Positions 60,985 to 64,000 of a DNA stretch of 64,000 nt are shown here, piece after piece. Position 1 is the first letter of the stretch, and the number at the start of each line of letters is the position of its first letter. The notes beneath the pieces are model-generated. The model had not been told where the DNA came from. It saw only the letters and a program-made list of their open reading frames with translations, and did no database searches. The DNA comes from Acidobacteriota bacterium (lineage in GTDB: Bacteria > Acidobacteriota > Terriglobia > Terriglobales > Acidobacteriaceae), in assembly GCA_013289875.1 (NCBI GenBank), contig JABCZC010000019.1, forward strand, positions 1-64,000, given 5' to 3'. The translations under genes were made by a program, and so were the position numbers.

Positions 60985-61875
60985 TTATGGCTGAGGAAAT
61001 CCGAACATCAACCACGATTGATTGGCTACCCAATGCGGGTATAGCTCCGTCATCTGGTCGAACAGATCCTGGTCGGACGTCGCGGTTTTCTGCAGCCGAT
61101 CGAAGTCCTGCAGGTAACGCCTGGTCTCCTGGATGGCCGAGGGAGAGTCAGGCGCACCGGGCTTCTTGTGACCGGCGACGACAATCGCCGGGTTCAGCGC
61201 CGCTAACCGGTCCAGCGCCGCGATCCAATTCTTTCGGCTCTCGGGGGTGGTGTCGCCGACGTACATGCGGCATTGGTTGTACACAACGTCGCCAGCGACG
61301 ATCAGGCCGATCGATGGAACGTGTAGAGACGTCGTATCGGGACTATCGGTGTGGCCCTGTTCGATGATGCGCAATTCGTGGCCCTCGAGAGTGAACGTGT
61401 CGTGCTCATAGGGCTCAGGTGCAACCAACTTAGTAGCCACTTGCCCGGGAAACAACCGGCGGGCTAGCCGCTCCACTGTGGGGGACAAATACATCCGCAT
61501 GGCGTCCACCGTCTGGGGCGTTGCGATCGCCCGAGCGCCCGGGAAACGGTCGAGCAGAACGCTCAGACCGTAGAAGTGGTCGAAATGCGCATGCGTGATG
61601 TAGATGGTCTCCAGGTTGCGGTTGTGCAACGCAACCCAATCCGCGAGAGCCTCGGCCTCAGCCACCGTCGTCATTGCGTCTACCAGCACCGCGTCGTGCT
61701 CGCCGAAGATTAAAGTCGACGTGATCGGATCAAAGCCGAGCGGCTCGCCGAAGGGCTTTGGCCGCTCGCCGACCATAGCCTTTCCCGGTGCGGTAAAAAC
61801 GTTCACACTCAGCGTGTTCGACGCGACAGGCGCGGTCACGCGCGTGGTCTCTTTCACTCCATTTGTGCCGTCCAT
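60985..61875 (-). CDS. MBL-fold metallo-hydrolase in the arsenic locus
   Basis: A 296-residue metallo-beta-lactamase fold protein. The metal motif is THAHFDHFYG (HxHxDH); further ligands would be the His in EQGHTDSPDTTSL, the Asp in VAGDVVYN, and the final His in VVAGHKKPG. Its reaction is unknown; relatives include quinolinate-type and persulfide hydrolases. AAAGGA lies 7 bases before the ATG. It starts 18 bp after the arsR stop on the same strand, so it should be under ArsR control, although such a gene is not a standard part of an ars operon. Confidence 0.85.
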   Translation of the reverse strand: MDGTNGVKETTRVTAPVASNTLSVNVFTAPGKAMVGERPKPFGEPLGFDPITSTLIFGEHDAVLVDAMTTVAEAEALADWVALHNRNLETIYITHAHFDHFYGLSVLLDRFPGARAIATPQTVDAMRMYLSPTVERLARRLFPGQVATKLVAPEPYEHDTFTLEGHELRIIEQGHTDSPDTTSLHVPSIGLIVAGDVVYNQCRMYVGDTTPESRKNWIAALDRLAALNPAIVVAGHKKPGAPDSPSAIQETRRYLQDFDRLQKTATSDQDLFDQMTELYPHWVANQSWLMFGFPQP

Positions 61876-61893
61876 TTGGAATTCCTTTCGATG

Positions 61894-62328
61894 TCAGAGC
61901 GAGTCACTGTTCAAGGCAAGATTGGCTGAGCTAGCTTCGACAGGAACAGGCAGCGGAGCCCCCTCCAGTGCTGATAGCTTTTGCGGACTGCAGCACGCGT
62001 TGCTGAAGCGTGCGAGATCGGCCTGCATCGCCTTCTCGTCGCTAAGAACGACCAGCGTTTCTCGCAGGATCTTGGCCGCGCTCGGGTTAGACGGCGCGAC
62101 GATTCTATAGTGCATCCATTTGCCTTCACGCCGAGCCGCGACAACGCCCGCACGTCTCAAGTAGGCGAGATGTCGCGAAATTTTGGGCTGACTCTGACCA
62201 AGGATCTCGACGAAATAGCAGACGCACACTTCCTTGCCATTCATCAGGTTCAACAACCTGAGTCGGGTCCGATCCGCAAGCGCGGCAAACAACAAAGCCA
62301 GGTCGTAGGTCCTTGGGGGCTGAGTCAC
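61894..62328 (-). CDS. arsR: ArsR-type metalloregulator
   Basis: A 144-residue winged-helix repressor. ALADRTRLRLLNLMNG and QPKISRHLAYLRRAGVV are the DNA-binding helices, and EVCVCYFVEIL holds the CVC pair like the arsenite site ELCVCDL of classic ArsR. Two more cysteines (SNACCSPQ) near the C-terminus may add to the site. Arsenite binding would release the promoter. I chose the GTG because longer readings run into the divergent arsM promoter; the start is not certain. It is the first gene of the ArsR/MBL transcript. Confidence 0.9.
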   Translation of the reverse strand: MTQPPRTYDLALLFAALADRTRLRLLNLMNGKEVCVCYFVEILGQSQPKISRHLAYLRRAGVVAARREGKWMHYRIVAPSNPSAAKILRETLVVLSDEKAMQADLARFSNACCSPQKLSALEGAPLPVPVEASSANLALNSDSL

Positions 62329-62346
62329 AGTTTCATAATATACGCC

Positions 62347-62376
62347 TTGACGGATGTGTCTGGAGGAGAATATATT
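62347..62376 (+). promoter_or_regulatory. arsM promoter (sigma-70 type) between arsR and arsM
   Basis: TTGACG and TATATT are spaced by 18 bases and lie about 30 bp before the arsM start. Just downstream, the AT-rich segment ATATTCG (6 bases) CGTATAC is a partial inverted repeat, likely the ArsR operator, and sits between the promoter and the GAGGAG ribosome site. Confidence 0.6.
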
Positions 62377-62404
62377 CGCTTTAACGTATACGAGGAGACT
62401 CATC

Positions 62405-63277
62405 GTGGAATCATCTACCCGTGTTCAGGAACAGGTAAAGGAGAAGTACGGGAGTGCCGCTCGCTCTGTGGCGCAATCCGGGAGCGTGCAGGCATGTTGT
62501 GACTCTGGCCTTCGCTGCTGCGATCCGATTACCACCAATCTCTACAGTACGGATCAAACGGGAGTGCTCCCGGAGAAGGCAGTGATGGCTTCGCTAGGAT
62601 GCGGTAATCCGACCGCATTGATTGATCTTCGCCCTGGGGAAACAGTTCTCGACTTGGGCTCCGGTGGCGGCATCGACGTATTGCTCTCAGCCAAGCGCGT
62701 CGGGCCGACCGGCAAAGCCTATGGGCTGGACATGACCGACGAGATGCTGGCCCTGGCGCGCGAAAACCAGAGGCAAGCGGACGTTACGAATGTCGAGTTT
62801 CTGAAGGGCGAGATCGAGAACATCCCACTACCGGACAACTCGGTTGATGTCATCATCTCGAACTGCGTCATCAATCTTTCCGCTGACAAAGATAGCGTTT
62901 TCGGTGAAGCCTTCCGCGTGCTGAAACCGGGAGGGCGGTTCGCAGTCTCCGATGTGGTCGTGCGCGGCAGCGTGCCGGAAGCGGTGCGCAAGAGCATGCT
63001 TCTCTGGGTCGGCTGCATTGCCGGAGCGCTCGAAGAGAGTGAGTATCTCGCGAAGCTGAAATCCGCCGGATTCGAAGACGTATCCGTCGATCCCACGCGC
63101 GTCTACAACGTAGAAGATGCCCGCCAGTTTCTTACCGAAGCAGGCGTTGATGTGGATGCCATCGCCCCCCAAGTCAATGAGAAGTTCTTCAGTGCCTTCG
63201 TGCGGGCCAACAAGTCCAAAGCCGCCTGCTGTCAACCTGGATGCTGCACGACTGCGATCACAGGAACAAGGGAATAA
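62405..63277 (+). CDS. arsM: Arsenite S-adenosylmethionine methyltransferase
   Basis: A 290-residue SAM-dependent methyltransferase that methylates As(III). The SAM site is VLDLGSGGGIDVLLSAKRVG, with DMTDEMLALA following. Cysteines at the expected places bind arsenite: SGSVQACCDSGLRCCD near the start, ISNCVINLS, and LLWVGCIAGAL. A Cys-rich tail (ACCQPGCC) is extra and also found in many members. The start is a GTG with GAGGAG 7 bases upstream. It opens the arsM-arsC-acr3 transcript and is divergent from arsR. Confidence 0.92.
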   Translation: MESSTRVQEQVKEKYGSAARSVAQSGSVQACCDSGLRCCDPITTNLYSTDQTGVLPEKAVMASLGCGNPTALIDLRPGETVLDLGSGGGIDVLLSAKRVGPTGKAYGLDMTDEMLALARENQRQADVTNVEFLKGEIENIPLPDNSVDVIISNCVINLSADKDSVFGEAFRVLKPGGRFAVSDVVVRGSVPEAVRKSMLLWVGCIAGALEESEYLAKLKSAGFEDVSVDPTRVYNVEDARQFLTEAGVDVDAIAPQVNEKFFSAFVRANKSKAACCQPGCCTTAITGTRE

Positions 63278-63281
63278 CAAG

Positions 63282-63773
63282 ATGGTCGATCATTACAACG
63301 TTCTATTTCTCTGCACGGGGAACTCGGCACGGTCGATCATGGCTGAAGCGATCCTGAACCACAAAGGCAAAGACAAGTTCACGGCCTATAGCGCAGGCAG
63401 CCATCCGACTGGACAGCCGCGGCCGGAAGCACTCCAGCAGATCGAATCGGCCGGACTCGCGACGGCGGCCTTGCGCAGCAAGTCATGGGATGAGTTTTCA
63501 GGGCCGGGTGCGCCGAAACTCGACTTCGTCTTCACCGTGTGCGACAACGCAGCGAAGGAACAGTGTCCTTACTGGCCCGGGCAGCCGATGACGGCGCACT
63601 GGGGTATTGCTGATCCAGCGGCGGTCAAGGGCACCCCAGAGGAAATCGCACGCGCATTTCGAGATGCCTTCACAGTGCTTGACCGCAGAATCGGGCTATT
63701 CCTCTCGCTGCCCCTCCCGACGCTCGAAAACATGGCCATTAAGCGCGAAATCGACCAGATAGGCCGGTCGTAG
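63282..63773 (+). CDS. arsC: Arsenate reductase, low molecular weight phosphatase type
   Basis: A 163-residue arsenate reductase of the thioredoxin-linked, phosphatase-like family. The P-loop is FLCTGNSARSIMAEAIL with the nucleophilic Cys, and VCDNAAKEQCPYW carries the second and third cysteines used in the Cys relay of plasmid pI258 ArsC. It reduces As(V) to As(III) for export or methylation. It starts 4 bp after the arsM stop. The ATG was chosen over upstream frames which overlap arsM. Confidence 0.92.
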   Translation: MVDHYNVLFLCTGNSARSIMAEAILNHKGKDKFTAYSAGSHPTGQPRPEALQQIESAGLATAALRSKSWDEFSGPGAPKLDFVFTVCDNAAKEQCPYWPGQPMTAHWGIADPAAVKGTPEEIARAFRDAFTVLDRRIGLFLSLPLPTLENMAIKREIDQIGRS

Positions 63774-63782
63774 GAGGCAACG

Positions 63783-64000
63783 GTGAAGAAGAGTCGCTTG
63801 TCTTTTCTAGATCGCTATCTGACGGGATGGATCTTCGCTGCGATGGCGTTGGGTGTGGCCCTCGGCTGGCTTGCTCCTGGCGTCGTGCAGTTTCTGAACC
63901 GATTCAACATCGGCACAACCTCAGTACCGATTGCGGCGGGTCTGATCCTGATGATGTACCCGCCATTTACGCGGGTCCGATACGAAGAACTGCATGAGGT
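63783..64000 (+). CDS. acr3: ACR3 family arsenite efflux transporter, N-terminal part
   Basis: The first 72 codons of an ACR3/ArsB-type arsenite exporter; the rest lies beyond the window. The reading starts at a GTG with AGGAGG 5 bases upstream: [20 protein letters not shown], then the first helix, a periplasmic loop and [19 protein letters not shown], as in the 10-helix ACR3 family. It pumps arsenite out of the cell. It follows arsC by 9 bp, completing the reduce, methylate and export set. Confidence 0.9.
   Translation, partial: MKKSRLSFLDRYLTGWIFAAMALGVALGWLAPGVVQFLNRFNIGTTSVPIAAGLILMMYPPFTRVRYEELHE

Noticed and set aside
1-64000. Prophage, integrative element or biosynthetic gene cluster
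   Set aside because: No integrase, transposase, phage structural gene, NRPS/PKS or repeated flank was recognised. The accessory patches are single genes and remnants.

Overview
The window is a high-GC bacterial chromosome segment, most likely from an acidobacterium of the class Terriglobia (Acidobacteriaceae type). I infer this from gene content: an 829-residue duplicated MacB/FtsX-type orphan permease, a bacillithiol BshC, secreted DinB-like proteins, an SPFH protein next to a tiny Arc-like protein, and many secreted hydrolases. No rRNA, tRNA, prophage, insertion sequence or CRISPR array was recognised.

Layout. 1-4.3 kb is an accessory patch: the end of an S9 peptidase, a strong terminator, a 39-bp tandem repeat in a 419-bp non-coding stretch, a Tat-exported DinB-like protein, a small TIGR03067-like protein, a HemW-like radical SAM enzyme and a truncated SRAP gene. 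4.3-16 kb holds membrane and secreted proteins of unknown role, a DUF2950 remnant, the permease, a GH20 hexosaminidase, an aquaporin, a nucleotide-sugar epimerase, and an overlapping L,D-transpeptidase/M23 peptidase pair. 16-23.4 kb is a sugar-phosphate block: manA, a frameshifted manC, a MazE-like/PIN toxin-antitoxin pair, a phosphomannomutase/phosphoglucomutase, a cupin and pgi. 23.5-41.8 kb carries a BON/glycine-zipper protein, citrate synthase, thiO, polX, a cold-shock protein, a NUDIX hydrolase, a DUF2520 protein plus bshC, a DUF59 Fe-S factor, a prenyl synthase, a large membrane protein, a penicillin acylase and an aldo/keto reductase.

42-50.8 kb has ispD-ispF, an M14 carboxypeptidase, gltX, the Arc-like/SPFH pair (SPFH frameshifted), a TlpA/DsbD-alpha redox pair, kdsD and a STAS protein. 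50.9-60.3 kb is a piece of the division and cell wall cluster (mraY-murD-ftsW-murG ... murC), interrupted by three opposite-strand genes for secreted proteins. 60.3-64 kb ends with an arsenic module: arsR and an MBL-fold hydrolase on the minus strand, divergent from arsM-arsC-acr3, with acr3 cut by the window end.

Working together: manA, manC and the mutase would make GDP-mannose; mraY, murD, murG, murC and ftsW build peptidoglycan, while the L,D-transpeptidase and M23 protein remodel it; ispD, ispF and the prenyl synthase belong to isoprenoid synthesis; arsM/arsC/acr3 reduce, methylate and export arsenic under ArsR control. I found no convincing wholly new defence or metabolic system. The best leads are the two single-base frameshifts (manC, SPFH), the 39-bp repeat, the hairpin repeat shared by 34.4 and 40.8 kb, the interrupted cell wall cluster, the repeated murD/ftsW junction, and the MBL-fold gene in the arsenic locus.
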